NCBI GenBank assembly: GCA_905215425.1
Contig: CAJMQD010000047.1
Span: 1 to 6,989 of the forward strand
Source: an uncultured bacterium
GTDB taxonomy: Bacteria; Bacillota; Clostridia; Oscillospirales; Oscillospiraceae
DNA length: 6,989 bases
Direction of reading: 5' to 3'
Shown here: in pieces, positions 1 to 5,763 of the stretch
How positions within the stretch are numbered: the first letter of the stretch is position 1
Layout of the letters: each line of letters starts with the position of its first letter
Notes under the pieces: generated by a model
What the model saw: the letters and a program-made list of their open reading frames with translations, nothing else
What the model was told of the DNA's origin: nothing
Database searches by the model: none
Program-made: the position numbers and the translations under genes

Positions 1-623
1 ATGGTGTTCAGAACAGGGGTCTCCACTTCAATATAGTTCATGTCATCCAGATAGCGGCGCATAAACTTGATGAACTGGGAGCGGATGACGAAGTTCCGCT
101 TCACCTCGGGATTGACGATCAGGTCCACATAACGCTGACGGAACCGCAGTTCAGTGTTGGTCAGGCCGTGGAACTTCTCCGGCAGGGGCAGCAGAGACTT
201 GGACAGCAGAGTGACGCTGACTGCGCGGACAGACATCTCACCCCGCTGGGTACGGAACACCACACCCTTGACGCCCACAATGTCGCCGATGTCATACTTC
301 TTGAACCGGGCATACTCCGCCTCGTCCATCTCATCCCGGCGGGCGTACAGCTGGATACGGCCGGTTTTATCCTGCAGGTCGCAGAAAGACACCTTGCCCA
401 TGCCGCGCTTGCTCATCAGGCGGCCGGCAACAGAGACCTCCTGCCCCTCCAGGGCGTCGAAGTTGGCCTTGATGTTGGCGGAATCGTTGTCCACCACATA
501 ACGGGTAAGCTGGAAGGGATCGTTCCCCTCCTGCTGCAGCTGCTTCAGCTTGTCCCGGCGGATCTGCAGCAGCTGGGAGAGATTGACCTCCTGCTCCGCC
601 GGCTGATTATTCTTTTCGGCCAT
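1..623 (-). CDS. lysS: Lysyl-tRNA synthetase, N-terminal part (cut by left edge)
   Basis: Class II aminoacyl-tRNA synthetase that charges tRNA-Lys with lysine in the cytoplasm. The 207 visible codons begin MAEKNNQPAEQEVN and cover a short helical N-terminus, then the OB-fold anticodon-binding domain (about residues 60-145, with GRLMSKRGMGKVSF and DLQDKTGRIQLY). The linker PEKFHGLTNTELRFRQRYVD (about 148-167) is highly characteristic of bacterial LysRS. The visible part ends in ETPVLNT, the beginning of class II motif 1; the catalytic core (motifs 2 and 3) lies outside the window. The ATG is preceded by GGAG with an 8-nt spacer. It follows greA with a 33-nt gap, an arrangement common in Firmicutes, so the two are probably cotranscribed. 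The reading frame is intact, and truncation is only by the window edge. Confidence 0.97.
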   Translation of the reverse strand, partial: MAEKNNQPAEQEVNLSQLLQIRRDKLKQLQQEGNDPFQLTRYVVDNDSANIKANFDALEGQEVSVAGRLMSKRGMGKVSFCDLQDKTGRIQLYARRDEMDEAEYARFKKYDIGDIVGVKGVVFRTQRGEMSVRAVSVTLLSKSLLPLPEKFHGLTNTELRFRQRYVDLIVNPEVKRNFVIRSQFIKFMRRYLDDMNYIEVETPVLNT

Positions 624-656
624 GATGACCACTCCAATCTTTGGTTTCTTTCCGGA

Positions 657-1130
657 TCAGCGCTCTACCTTCAGCACCTTATACTCCACAGGGCCGGCAG
701 GAGCGTCCACAGTCACATCGGAACCTTCTGCCTTGCCCAGCAGTGCCTTGCCAAAGGGGGAGTCCTCGGAGATGGCGCCGTTGATGGGGTCCGCCTCCTG
801 AGAGCCTACGATCTTATAGGTCAGTTCCTCGTTAAATTCCTTATCCAGAACGGTGACGGTAGAACCCAGACGGATGTCGTTGCCTGCGTTCTCATCTTCT
901 TCGATGACCACGTAGTTGGACAGGATATTCTCTACCTCGGCAATACGGGAGTAGAGCTTGCCCTGCTCCGTCTTTGCCTCGTCGTATTCGCTGTTCTCAG
1001 ACAGGTCACCGAAGGAGCGGGCCTCTTTGATCAGCTCGGCCACTTCCTTTTCGCGCACTGTTTTCAGATAGACGATCTCCTCCTGCAGCTCCTTCAGCCG
1101 CTGGGGACTCAACTTAAATTCTTTCGCCAT
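657..1130 (-). CDS. greA: Transcription elongation factor GreA
   Basis: GreA inserts a coiled coil into the secondary channel of RNA polymerase and stimulates cleavage of backtracked transcripts. The 157-residue product matches the usual length of about 158. The N-terminal coiled coil (about residues 1-75) carries the family signature GDLSENSEYDEAKTEQ with its acidic tip residues. The C-terminal FKBP-like domain has the second signature, SPFGKALLGKAEGSDV. I chose ATG 1130 (MAKEFKLSPQ), served by AAAGGTG with an 11-nt spacer. An in-frame GTG at 1142 would add four residues (MEYF) but sits almost on top of that ribosome binding site. It is first in an operon with lysS. Its likely promoter lies inside the 3' end of the upstream gene, leaving a leader of roughly 90 nt. 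Confidence 0.96.
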   Translation of the reverse strand: MAKEFKLSPQRLKELQEEIVYLKTVREKEVAELIKEARSFGDLSENSEYDEAKTEQGKLYSRIAEVENILSNYVVIEEDENAGNDIRLGSTVTVLDKEFNEELTYKIVGSQEADPINGAISEDSPFGKALLGKAEGSDVTVDAPAGPVEYKVLKVER

Positions 1131-1223
1131 GAAATATTCCACACCTTTCCGCTATTTGCTGGCGTGTCCCGCCCGTATCTATTCCGAAAAACCGGCGACG
1201 GGTATGGGAATGCAGTATTTGCT

Positions 1224-1253
1224 ATTATAGATGTTCTTGTCTGCCCTTGTCAA
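1224..1253 (-). promoter_or_regulatory. Consensus vegetative promoter for greA-lysS
   Basis: On the minus strand a perfect -35 TTGACA (1253-1248) and a perfect -10 TATAAT (1229-1224) are separated by 18 bp. This is the best sigma-A-type promoter in the window. It overlaps the final codons and stop of the upstream uncharacterised gene. Transcription would start near 1218 and give a leader of about 88 nt before greA. The motif match is seen directly; its activity is inferred. Confidence 0.82.
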
Positions 1254-1920
1254 GCACTTTCAAGTCACGACAGCCCAGTTTTCCCGCCTGATACAGGGCC
1301 GAGATCAAAAAGAGGTCCTCCCGCTCCCCCTCCGGCAGCGCCGGACACCGGATGGTCAGGCCGTTCAGTCCCGCCTCTCCCGCCCAAAGGCGCAGGAGAC
1401 ACTGGGAATTCGCGCCGCTCTCCCGCTGAAATAACAGCGCCGCATGAGCCGGGCTGCCCGGCGGCAGAACCGGGATGCCGTACTCCCACCGGAGCCGATC
1501 CGCCAGTTCTCCGGGGGGCAGAACCAACTGGCGCACCTGTCCGCAGAGCCGGCAAGCGGCCCGGACCATCTCCCCTGCCCCGGGCCGCCCTGACAGGGCC
1601 ACACAGGCTCTGTTCCGCTCTACTCCCCCGCGGTCCAAAGCCGCCAATGCCAGGTCCGCTGCCATCGCGTGGATCAAGGGGGTCTCCTCAACGGCGGACA
1701 GTCCCAGCTGCTCTGCAAGTTCCGGCCATGGAAAACCCTGGGGCAAAAGGACCCGGTCCGCGCCCCGTCTGGCCAGGCGGCGCAGGGCCTTCTCCGCCCG
1801 GTGCTTCCCCCACCGGCCGTTCAGGTCCACCCAGCACTCCAGAACGGGCAGGTCCTGCACCTCCCCGCGCCGGACCTGTCCCCGGCCGCCGTCGGATTCC
1901 CACAAACGTCCCAGCAACAA
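1225..1920 (-). CDS. Uncharacterised protein, possible Rossmann-like fold
   Basis: I do not recognise this family. The frame is convincingly coding: codon choice (CTG, GAG, GGC, CGG, GCG) matches its neighbours, and it fills the space between a terminator and the greA promoter. The product is about 231 residues, soluble, with no signal peptide or clear membrane segment. It is rich in Leu, Arg and Gly and has several cysteines, including CRLC. Visible pattern: a helix then strand (RAEKALRRLARRGADRVLLP, about 42-61), then a strand followed by a glycine-rich turn (VALSGRPGAGEMV, about 107-119), a helix, and another strand (VRQLVLPP, about 129-136). This alternation suggests an alpha/beta nucleotide-binding-like fold, but that is inference only. 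I chose TTG 1920, 7 nt after GGAGG; TTG 1917 is equally possible. GTG 1938 is open but lies inside the terminator hairpin and has no ribosome binding site. Confidence 0.78.
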   Translation of the reverse strand: MLLGRLWESDGGRGQVRRGEVQDLPVLECWVDLNGRWGKHRAEKALRRLARRGADRVLLPQGFPWPELAEQLGLSAVEETPLIHAMAADLALAALDRGGVERNRACVALSGRPGAGEMVRAACRLCGQVRQLVLPPGELADRLRWEYGIPVLPPGSPAHAALLFQRESGANSQCLLRLWAGEAGLNGLTIRCPALPEGEREDLFLISALYQAGKLGCRDLKVLDKGRQEHL

Positions 1921-1955
1921 AACACCCCCTCCGCACACAGGGTATGCGGAGGGGG
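1918..1955 (-). terminator. Intrinsic terminator after the M23 peptidase gene, overlapping the next ribosome binding site
   Basis: In the minus-strand transcript an 11-bp perfect GC-rich stem (CCCCCTCCGCA with TGCGGAGGGGG) is extended by a G-U and an A-U pair and closed by a 5-nt loop. It is followed by TGTTTTG. It begins 21 nt after the stop codon of the M23 peptidase gene. The 3' arm, GGAGGGGG, is also the only plausible Shine-Dalgarno sequence of the next gene. The plus-strand reading has no T-run after the stem, so the terminator acts leftward only. Confidence 0.85.
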
Positions 1956-1976
1956 AGCAGTTTATGGTTCTGTTTT

Positions 1977-3215
1977 TTAATGCGAAAGCGTGGTTTTTTT
2001 GCCGCCGGAGGTGACATACAGGGTCTTGTCCTTGAAGTAGTTCACCGGATCCTTCCGGGTGCCGTTCACCCGGACCTCGAAGTGCAGGTGGTTTCCGGTA
2101 GAGGAGCCCGTCGTACCCACATAGCCGATGACTTGTCCCTGCTTCACCGTGGCTCCCTCGCTCACCGCCCGTTTGCTCATGTGGGCATAGAGCGTCGAGG
2201 TGCCGTCGCTGTGGGACACCACCACATAGTTGCCGTAGGACCCCTTCTTCACCGAGGTAATGACCACGCCGCTCTTGGCCGCATAAATGGCGGTTCCGCC
2301 GGGGGCGGGGATATCAATTCCCGTGTGATTATTCGCTTTTTTAGTAATAGGATGGATGCGGGAACCGAACAGGGATGTCAGAGTGTTATACCCCGCGGGC
2401 AGAGGCCACTGGAAGCCCGACTCGCTGACCACATTGGCGATCTGAGCGGCCAACTCCTTTTCCTTTCTCCGGATCTCAGCGTCGGCGGCGTTGGCGGCGG
2501 CCTTTAATTCCTTCTCTGCCTGGGCCAACACACTCTCCTGACTGCTGATCTCCTTGATCAGGGAATCCACCTCGTCCGTTTGACTTTTCAGTTCTGTGCG
2601 TTTGGCCACCTGCTCCGCCTTAGCGGCCTCTTCCTCTTTCTTGGCCTGCTCCACCTCTGTCTTTTCATCTTGAATCTTTTTTTCCAGGGCCAGCAGATCG
2701 TCCATCACTTTGTTGTCATACTCCATGATTTCTTCCACCATCATGAAGTTATCCAGCAGATCGGCAAAGGACTTAGAGGAAAACAGAATGGACCAATAGG
2801 AGACATCCCCTTCCTCCTCCATATAGCGCACCCGCTGACAGAACAGATCATACTGCTCCGCCTCCTGGGCCTCCAGTTGGGTCAGCTGGCCCTCCTTCTC
2901 CGCAATCAGCACGCCGTAGGCGTTGATCTGGGCCTGGATGTTGTCGATCTCCTTCTGGGTCAGGTCGATCTGGTCCTCCAGCAGTTCCTTGCTGTTCAGT
3001 GCCTTGCTCTTGTCCGCCCGGATGGACTTCAGCTGATTCTGAATATCCTTCTTTTTCGCCGCAATGTCATTGGCGTTTTTCTTCAGCTTATCAATTTCCT
3101 GCTGGGTCACAGCGGCCACCGAAGGCACCAGGGCCGGACCGGCCACGGGCATCAGCAATGCCAGGGCCAGCACAAACACCAACAGCCTGCGCAGGATCGT
3201 TTTTTGTTTTTTCAT
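1977..3215 (-). CDS. Secreted coiled-coil M23 peptidase, probable FtsEX-activated cell-wall hydrolase
   Basis: Predicted zinc endopeptidase cutting peptide cross-bridges of peptidoglycan outside the membrane (412 residues). The N-terminal signal peptide has KKQK...RR, a hydrophobic core (LLVFVLALALLMPVAG) and a possible signal-peptidase site near SVAA (32-35). Residues about 37-262 form a long charged coiled coil interrupted by YWSILFSSKSFADLLDNF (about 140-157), as in PcsB/EnvC-type hydrolases. The C-terminal LytM/M23 domain (about 268-393) keeps every zinc and catalytic motif: H297xxxD301, H345 in YAHM, and H376/H378 in NHLHFE. The ATG follows AAGGGG with a 6-nt spacer. The gene lies in the ftsEX operon and is followed by a terminator. 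By analogy with EnvC, PcsB and CwlO, FtsX probably binds the coiled coil and relieves autoinhibition. It differs from PcsB (CHAP) and CwlO (NlpC/P60) in its catalytic domain. Confidence 0.94.
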   Translation of the reverse strand: MKKQKTILRRLLVFVLALALLMPVAGPALVPSVAAVTQQEIDKLKKNANDIAAKKKDIQNQLKSIRADKSKALNSKELLEDQIDLTQKEIDNIQAQINAYGVLIAEKEGQLTQLEAQEAEQYDLFCQRVRYMEEEGDVSYWSILFSSKSFADLLDNFMMVEEIMEYDNKVMDDLLALEKKIQDEKTEVEQAKKEEEAAKAEQVAKRTELKSQTDEVDSLIKEISSQESVLAQAEKELKAAANAADAEIRRKEKELAAQIANVVSESGFQWPLPAGYNTLTSLFGSRIHPITKKANNHTGIDIPAPGGTAIYAAKSGVVITSVKKGSYGNYVVVSHSDGTSTLYAHMSKRAVSEGATVKQGQVIGYVGTTGSSTGNHLHFEVRVNGTRKDPVNYFKDKTLYVTSGGKKTTLSH

Positions 3216-3299
3216 AGCGGTCCCCTTACTGAATTTGCGGTTTCTCTATCCTTACTCGTCTCTCCGGCCCTTCCTTCCAAGCTGCGGAGAGCAGGCCGG

Positions 3300-3401
3300 T
3301 CAATACAAGAAAATATTTGCCACCATAGGCAGCAGCATCAGCAGCACCAGCAGGATCGCCAGAGCAGAAACCACCATCTTCTGCATCTTTTGTCGCTTCA
3401 C
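3300..3401 (-). CDS. Small single-pass membrane protein between ftsX and the hydrolase gene
   Basis: A 33-codon ORF below usual length cut-offs. The product starts with a basic segment, MKRQKMQKM, followed by one hydrophobic stretch rich in Leu, Val and Met (about residues 10-25), and ends PMVANIFLY. The positive-inside rule would place the N-terminus in the cytoplasm. The GTG start is 10 nt after the ftsX stop. GAGGTG, which overlaps that stop codon, is placed 6 nt upstream, so translation is probably coupled to ftsX. It has no cysteine lipobox and no mature domain after the hydrophobic stretch, so it is not an ordinary lipoprotein or a truncated secreted enzyme. Short basic-plus-one-helix proteins of this type occur in Firmicutes, but I cannot assign a family. 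Function unknown; a modulator of FtsEX or the hydrolase is inference from position. Confidence 0.68.
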   Translation of the reverse strand: MKRQKMQKMVVSALAILLVLLMLLPMVANIFLY

Positions 3402-3411
3402 TTTCCTCACC

Positions 3412-4302
3412 TCACACCTGAAGGAATTTACGGATGGCCAGCAGAGAACCACCCACGCCGATCACAAAACCTGTAACGCAGAAAGCGCCCAGGATATTGG
3501 GGGCCATCTCGCCGTATGGCAGCATCACCATGGGGGACAGGCCATTGTTCTGAACGATCAGCTTTACCGCTATCTCGTATACGCCCCACTGGGCCAGAAA
3601 GGCCAGGACGGCGCCCAGAAGGCCCAGAATCATACCCTCTACCACAAAGGGCCAGCGAATAAAAGCGTCCGTTGCGCCGCACATCTTCATAATAGCGATC
3701 TCTTCCCGGCGGTAGAAGGTGGCCAGACGAATGGTATTGGAGATAATAAACAGAGAAACGATGAGCAAAATGCCCACCAGGATCACCGCCACGCCGGTGG
3801 CGATATTCCGTGCCAGGACAAAGCCATTCGCAATGTCAATGGCTGCCCGCACATTGGCCACGCCCTCGATGCCCTTTACCGCCTCCACCGTAGAGGACAT
3901 CTGTTCGATATCCGCAACGTGGATGCGATAGCGGTCCCGCAGCGCCGAAGCCGGCATCTGATCCAGCAGGGAGTTATCCGCCCGCCCCTCTTTATACTCT
4001 TGGAGGGCCTCCTCCCGGGTGACAAAGATGGCCTGCTTAACGTTGGGGATCGACTCGATCTTCGTCTGAAGGGCCTGTGCCTCTTCCGTTGTGTAGTTCT
4101 CGTCTATGTAGGCCAGAAATTCGTTTTCCGCCTCGAAGCTGCCCAGCAGCTGGTCTAAATTTACCGCCAACAGGGTAAAGGAGCCCATAATGAGAAGGCA
4201 GGCCACGATCATGCACACGGCGGCAAAGGACATAAAGCCGTGAGTAAAGATGGAGTGGAAGCCCTCGCTGAGATAATACCCTGCGTCAAACTTTTTCGAC
4301 AT
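3412..4302 (-). CDS. ftsX: Cell division protein FtsX
   Basis: Membrane subunit of the FtsEX complex, an ABC-type system that transmits ATP hydrolysis by FtsE to peptidoglycan hydrolases outside the cell rather than moving a substrate. The 296-residue product is typical in length. TM1 is about residues 24-48; an extracellular loop of about 115 residues follows (about 50-165, with FLAYIDENYTTEEAQAL); TM2 is about 167-190, and two further helices lie around 222-245 and 268-290. The conserved cytoplasmic segment REEIAIMKMCGATDAFIRWP (199-218), which contacts FtsE, is intact. I chose ATG 4302 (MSKKFDAGYYLSEGF); upstream codons back to 4368 remain open but lie inside ftsE. The start overlaps the end of ftsE by 17 nt, implying translational coupling. 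Confidence 0.96.
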   Translation of the reverse strand: MSKKFDAGYYLSEGFHSIFTHGFMSFAAVCMIVACLLIMGSFTLLAVNLDQLLGSFEAENEFLAYIDENYTTEEAQALQTKIESIPNVKQAIFVTREEALQEYKEGRADNSLLDQMPASALRDRYRIHVADIEQMSSTVEAVKGIEGVANVRAAIDIANGFVLARNIATGVAVILVGILLIVSLFIISNTIRLATFYRREEIAIMKMCGATDAFIRWPFVVEGMILGLLGAVLAFLAQWGVYEIAVKLIVQNNGLSPMVMLPYGEMAPNILGAFCVTGFVIGVGGSLLAIRKFLQV

Positions 4303-4975
4303 TGTAATACCCGCCTGTCTCGTCGCTGATGACGCGTCCATTTTCGATGGCCACCACCCGCTTTTCAAAGCGGTTGACCAGATTCTTCTCGTGGGTTACC
4401 ACAAGCACAGTGGTACCCAGCTCGTTGATGCGCTCCAGCAGCATCATAATCTCCAAGGAACGCTGTGGGTCCAGATTTCCCGTCGGCTCATCAGCAATGA
4501 TCATGCTGGGGTTATTCACCAGCGCCCGGGCAATGGCCACCCGCTGCTGCTCGCCGCCGGACAGCTCTCCGGGGTAGTTCTTCCCCTTCTTCTCCAGCCC
4601 CACCAGCTCCAGTACATAGGGGATACGGCGGCGCAGTTCCCGGTTGGAGGCCCCTACCGCCTTCATAGCAAAGGCCAGATTATCATAAACCGTTTTTTTC
4701 TCGATCAGCCGAAAATCCTGAAAGATAATGCCCAAAGTGCGGCGCATATAGGGCACCTGCCTTGGACGGATGTTATTCAAGTTATAGCCATTCACCATCA
4801 GCCGTCCCTCTGTAGGGGCGATCTCCGCAGTGATGAGCTTGATCACCGTGGACTTTCCGGAACCGGAGGGTCCCACCAGAAAGACAAACTCTCCGTCGTC
4901 GATCCGCAGGTTTACTCCCTTCAGGGCCTTGGTCCCGTTATCATATTCCTTCTGCACGTCGATGAGCCGTACCAT
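4286..4975 (-). CDS. ftsE: Cell division ATP-binding protein FtsE
   Basis: ABC ATPase that partners FtsX at the cytoplasmic face of the membrane. All nucleotide-binding motifs of the 229-residue product are intact: Walker A GPSGSGKST (35-43), Q-loop FQDF (Q86), signature LSGGEQ (138-143), Walker B MIIADEP (158-164, E163) and the switch histidine H195 (VVTHE). The sequence DFRLIEKKTVYDNLAF is typical of FtsE. The ATG has AGGAGG 5 nt upstream. It is the first gene of the operon ftsE-ftsX-small membrane ORF-M23 peptidase. A promoter with a TGA-extended -10 lies about 70 nt upstream, with a tandem regulator-type box beyond it. The last 17 nt are shared with ftsX. Confidence 0.97.
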   Translation of the reverse strand: MVRLIDVQKEYDNGTKALKGVNLRIDDGEFVFLVGPSGSGKSTVIKLITAEIAPTEGRLMVNGYNLNNIRPRQVPYMRRTLGIIFQDFRLIEKKTVYDNLAFAMKAVGASNRELRRRIPYVLELVGLEKKGKNYPGELSGGEQQRVAIARALVNNPSMIIADEPTGNLDPQRSLEIMMLLERINELGTTVLVVTHEKNLVNRFEKRVVAIENGRVISDETGGYYNVEKV

Positions 4976-5008
4976 GCGCTCCTCCTGCCGACAAAATTCT
5001 ATTTAATA

Positions 5009-5030
5009 GGATAGACGTCAACCGTCATCC
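5009..5030 (-). other. Imperfect inverted repeat in the ftsE leader
   Basis: In the untranslated leader between the predicted ftsE start site and its ribosome binding site, GGAT-n-ACG faces CGT-nn-ATCC around a short centre. It could form a small hairpin or be an operator half-site pair. The arms are short and interrupted, so chance is a real possibility. Confidence 0.25.
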
Positions 5031-5052
5031 TTTTGTTTCGTCATTTGAACAA

Positions 5053-5081
5053 AGTTTATCACAAACGCCGAATTATGTAAA
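5053..5081 (-). promoter_or_regulatory. Promoter of the ftsEX operon
   Basis: On the minus strand, -35 TTTACA (5081-5076) and -10 TAAACT (5058-5053) are separated by 17 bp, with TGA immediately before the -10 (extended -10). Transcription would begin near 5046, leaving about 70 nt before the ftsE ATG. This is the best promoter match upstream of ftsE; it is not experimentally established. Confidence 0.65.
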
Positions 5082-5107
5082 TGGTGTTTTCATCTTGTCT
5101 GCCGAAA

Positions 5108-5129
5108 TTTTTGTAACTTTTTTGTAACT
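5108..5129. promoter_or_regulatory. Tandem 11-bp direct repeat resembling a WalR/PhoP-type regulator box
   Basis: Two perfect adjacent copies of an 11-bp unit, TTTTTGTAACT. Read as half-sites this is TGTAAC-N5-TGTAAC (5112-5117 and 5123-5128), which fits the WalR (YycF) consensus TGTWAH-N5-TGTWAH. On the opposite strand it also resembles the Bacillus PhoP pattern of TTACA-like repeats. An 11-bp period, one helical turn, is what OmpR/PhoB-family dimers bind. The box lies about 70-75 bp upstream of the predicted starts of both ftsE and the flavodoxin gene. The match is seen directly; which regulator binds is inference, and the T-rich composition raises the chance of coincidence. Confidence 0.5.
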
Positions 5130-5153
5130 TTTTCCTGTCCGCTCATTGCGCCC

Positions 5154-5182
5154 TTGCTTCTCTCCTGCAACCCTGATAAAAT
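5154..5182 (+). promoter_or_regulatory. Promoter of the flavodoxin-like gene
   Basis: -35 TTGCTT (5154-5159) and -10 TAAAAT (5177-5182) are separated by 17 bp, again with TGA directly before the -10. The predicted start near 5189 gives a leader of about 70 nt. It is divergent from the ftsE promoter. Confidence 0.65.
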
Positions 5183-5259
5183 AAAGCTGGCTTTTTTGCG
5201 CCGCCGCTCCGGTAGCCGGCTGCTCATATGATATTTACTGTTGAAAAGGAGGCTGTCCC

Positions 5260-5709
5260 ATGAAAACCGCCATCTGCTACTATTCCTGCCACCATGGCAA
5301 TACCTTATCTGTGCTGGACGCTATGACAGAGGGCAGCGATGTGGATCTGATCGATGTAACCGCCCGCATGGCGGTGCGTCTGGACCAGTATGACCGCATC
5401 GGCTTCGCCTCTGGCATCTACTTCTCTAAATTCAGCCCGGTCGTGGTGAACTTTGCACGCCAGTACCTTCCCGAAGGTCGGGAAGTGTTCTTTGTTTATA
5501 CCTATGGCGCACCCAAGGTGTCTCTCCCCGGGAATATCACAGCCGCAGTAAAGGAAAAAGGCTGCCGTATTCTGGGACAATTTGGCTGCCGCGGCTACGA
5601 CACCTTTGGTCCCTTCAAACTGATCGGCGGTCTGGCCAAGGGGCACCCTGACGCGCAAGACCTCAAAAAGGCCAAACAGTTTTTTGAAGGACTGGGCTGC
5701 CGCGAATAA
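5260..5709 (+). CDS. Flavodoxin-like protein (FMN-binding fold)
   Basis: Probable small FMN-binding electron-transfer protein of 149 residues, cytoplasmic. The N-terminal strand and phosphate-binding loop are clear: MKTAICYYSCHHGNT (1-15), where SCHHGNT replaces the classical S/T-x-T-G-N-T loop. IGFASGIYFSKFSP (47-60) and VFFVYTYGA (76-84) correspond to the core strands and the flavin-contacting loops of the family. The C-terminal stretch GYDTFGPFKLIGGLAKGHPD (112-131) is typical of the short flavodoxin-family proteins common in anaerobic Clostridia. The ATG follows AAAGGAGG with a 7-nt spacer. The next gene is a small membrane protein. The redox partner cannot be deduced from the window. FMN binding is expected from the loop, but the exact reaction is unknown. 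Confidence 0.88.
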   Translation: MKTAICYYSCHHGNTLSVLDAMTEGSDVDLIDVTARMAVRLDQYDRIGFASGIYFSKFSPVVVNFARQYLPEGREVFFVYTYGAPKVSLPGNITAAVKEKGCRILGQFGCRGYDTFGPFKLIGGLAKGHPDAQDLKKAKQFFEGLGCRE

Positions 5710-5730
5710 TCCGGCTTCTTTCTGCCATAC

Positions 5731-5757
5731 TACCTCCAGGACCAAGTACAGGAGGTG
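5731..5757 (+). other. Hairpin pairing CCTCC with the Shine-Dalgarno sequence of the next gene
   Basis: ACCTCC (5732-5737) can pair with GGAGGT (5751-5756), plus an outer U-G pair, around a loop of about 13 nt. The 3' arm is the ribosome binding site of the downstream DUF378 gene, and CTTTTTG follows. It could act as a weak terminator after the flavodoxin gene, as an RNA switch hiding the ribosome binding site, or be chance. The 6-7 bp stem is modest. Confidence 0.35.
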
Positions 5758-5763
5758 CTTTTT

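Noticed and set aside
1153..1223. An 8-bp direct repeat (AGCAAATA on the minus strand) at both ends of the greA leader
   Set aside because: Short enough to arise by chance in this span and not linked to any recognised element.
168..2507. A very long open frame of 779 codons on the plus strand
   Set aside because: It runs antisense across lysS, greA, the uncharacterised gene and part of the M23 gene, all of which have clear protein signatures or codon patterns on the minus strand. It has no family motifs and is a by-product of GC-rich codon use.
2580..4158. Plus-strand open frames of about 300-360 codons opposite the M23 and ftsX genes
   Set aside because: They are His/Leu/Gln-rich shadow frames with no motifs, antisense to genes with intact catalytic or family signatures.
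4303..4368. N-terminal extension of FtsX by 22 codons
   Set aside because: The extra residues lie inside ftsE and do not resemble FtsX, whereas ATG 4302 gives the standard N-terminus.
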